This document shows positions 6,213 to 6,614 of a stretch of DNA of 6,614 bases, piece after piece (within the stretch, counting starts at the first letter, position 1; each line of letters begins with the position of its first letter). The stretch spans positions 1 to 6,614 of the forward strand of contig JAKCAB010000183.1 of assembly GCA_021839785.1 (NCBI GenBank). The letters are read 5' to 3'. Position numbers and translations under genes: made by a program. The DNA is from a bacterium (GTDB lineage Bacteria; Verrucomicrobiota; Verrucomicrobiae; Limisphaerales; J093). The notes beneath the pieces are model-generated. The model was not told the origin of the DNA and searched no databases. It was given only the letters and a program-made list of their open reading frames with translations.

Positions 6213-6297
6213 GCGCTTGTGGCGGAATTGGCAGACGCGCTACTTTGAGGTGGTAGTGGGGCAACCCGTGCAGGTTCAAGTCCTGCCAAGCGCACCA
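6213..6297 (+). tRNA. tRNA-Leu (anticodon GAG), CCA encoded
   Basis: The 85 bases fold as a class II tRNA. The acceptor stem GCGCTTG (6213-6219) pairs with CAAGCGC (6287-6293), followed by discriminator A and an encoded CCA at 6295-6297. The D stem is GCG/CGC. The anticodon stem CTACT/GGTAG encloses the loop TTGAGGT with anticodon GAG at 6247-6249, which reads CUC and, by wobble, CUU. The 13-base variable arm has a GGG/CCC stem, as expected for leucine. The T stem GCAGG/CCTGC holds the loop TTCAAGT. The A73 discriminator and long arm support leucine identity. Confidence 0.96.
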
Positions 6298-6309
6298 AAC
6301 TCTCCCCTC

Positions 6310-6324
6310 CGGCCGGCCCGGCCG
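6310..6324 (+). terminator. Weak candidate hairpin after the tRNA
   Basis: CGGCCG at 6310-6315 can pair with CGGCCG at 6319-6324 around a GCC loop, 12 bases past the tRNA CCA. Only scattered T residues follow (TTTT at 6338-6341), so termination efficiency is doubtful. Each arm is self-complementary, so alternative pairings exist. Confidence 0.2.
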
Positions 6325-6337
6325 CTCAACTCTGCGC

Positions 6338-6366
6338 TTTTCGGTGCTCGCCTTCGTCGCTAACGT
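6338..6366 (+). promoter_or_regulatory. rnd promoter, predicted leaderless
   Basis: GCTAACGT at 6359-6366 places TAACGT at -12 to -7 from the GTG at 6373, the same position as at polA and the TPR gene. The sequence 17 bases further upstream, TTTTCG at 6338-6343, is a poor -35 box. No Shine-Dalgarno precedes the start. The TAA of the box is in frame and closes the reading frame four codons before the GTG. Confidence 0.5.
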
Positions 6367-6372
6367 GCCTCC

Positions 6373-6614
6373 GTGATCGCGACGGACGCCGCATTGACTG
6401 CCTTCCTGCCCCGCCTCCAGTCCGCCCCCTGGCTGGCGATGGACACGGAGGCCGACAGCCTGCATTCCTACCCGGAAAAGCTATGCCTGGTGCAAGTCAG
6501 TCTGCCGGGAGCGGATGTCCTCGTGGACCCGCTGGCGGGGGTGGATTTGAGTCCGTTTTGGGCCGCGCTGGCCGGGCGGGAGCTCATCCTGCACGGCGGC
6601 GATTACGATCTGCG
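6373..6614 (+). CDS. rnd: Ribonuclease D, N-terminal part (continues past the right edge)
   Basis: The frame from the GTG at 6373 is open for 80 full codons to the window edge. It shows the start of a DEDD 3'-5' exonuclease domain. Residues 24-26 are DTE (Exo I metal ligands), followed by the SLHSYPEKLCLVQVS segment typical of RNase D. HGGDYDL at residues 74-80 fits Exo II, with D79 as the likely ligand. RNase D trims the 3' trailers of tRNA precursors and other small RNAs in the cytoplasm. The remaining Exo III motif and HRDC domain would lie outside the window. The gene starts 75 bases after a tRNA-Leu, a plausible substrate. GTG is the only usable early start because an in-frame TAA lies at 6361. 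A different DEDD exonuclease is possible but less likely. Confidence 0.85.
   Translation, partial: MIATDAALTAFLPRLQSAPWLAMDTEADSLHSYPEKLCLVQVSLPGADVLVDPLAGVDLSPFWAALAGRELILHGGDYDL

Noticed and set aside
4973..6298. A minus-strand open frame of about 440 codons antisense to the TPR gene and overlapping the tRNA
   Set aside because: It crosses a well-formed tRNA-Leu and mirrors the TPR protein, whose repeats are clear on the plus strand.

Overview
The window reads as a piece of chromosome from a GC-rich bacterium, about two-thirds G+C by eye. The best guess is a member of the Verrucomicrobiota, Pedosphaera-like. This rests on three things: the style of the tetratricopeptide gene, a CGGNTTT heptamer repeat inside a coding region that I remember from such genomes, and start codons that lack Shine-Dalgarno sequences but carry a -10-like box 12 bases upstream. 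No ribosomal RNA or lineage-defining marker is present, so the assignment is tentative.

Layout, left to right. Positions 1-342 hold no complete gene. The first 45 bases, read on the minus strand, look like the first codons of an IS3-type transposase OrfA that runs off the edge. After this come a GC-rich hairpin, three copies of a 16-base motif spaced 21-22 bases apart, and a second small direct repeat. This stretch is AT-richer than the rest. At 343-1836 (minus) lies an APC-superfamily amino acid permease. The 235-base gap at 1837-2071 contains three strong inverted repeats resembling a dispersed (REP-like) palindromic element. At 2072-4963 (minus) lies a full-length, apparently fully active DNA polymerase I. 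A 96-base divergent promoter region separates it from a predicted exported tetratricopeptide-repeat protein at 5060-6130 (plus). A tRNA-Leu(GAG) gene with encoded CCA follows at 6213-6297, and the first 80 codons of ribonuclease D start at 6373 and continue past the window.

The genes are mostly housekeeping: DNA repair and Okazaki-fragment processing (polA), tRNA supply and tRNA 3'-end trimming (tRNA-Leu next to rnd), and amino acid uptake (permease). I see no defence system, biosynthetic cluster or other clearly new multi-gene system. The most interesting signal is regulatory. Three of the four start codons (polA, the TPR gene, rnd) are preceded at exactly the same distance by GCTANNNT, which places a -10 box at -12 to -7 and predicts leaderless mRNAs beginning at the start codon. 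Secondary points of interest are the polA interdomain linker, with a heptanucleotide repeat and an ELDLF motif resembling a sliding-clamp-binding peptide, and the unexplained repeats at the left end.
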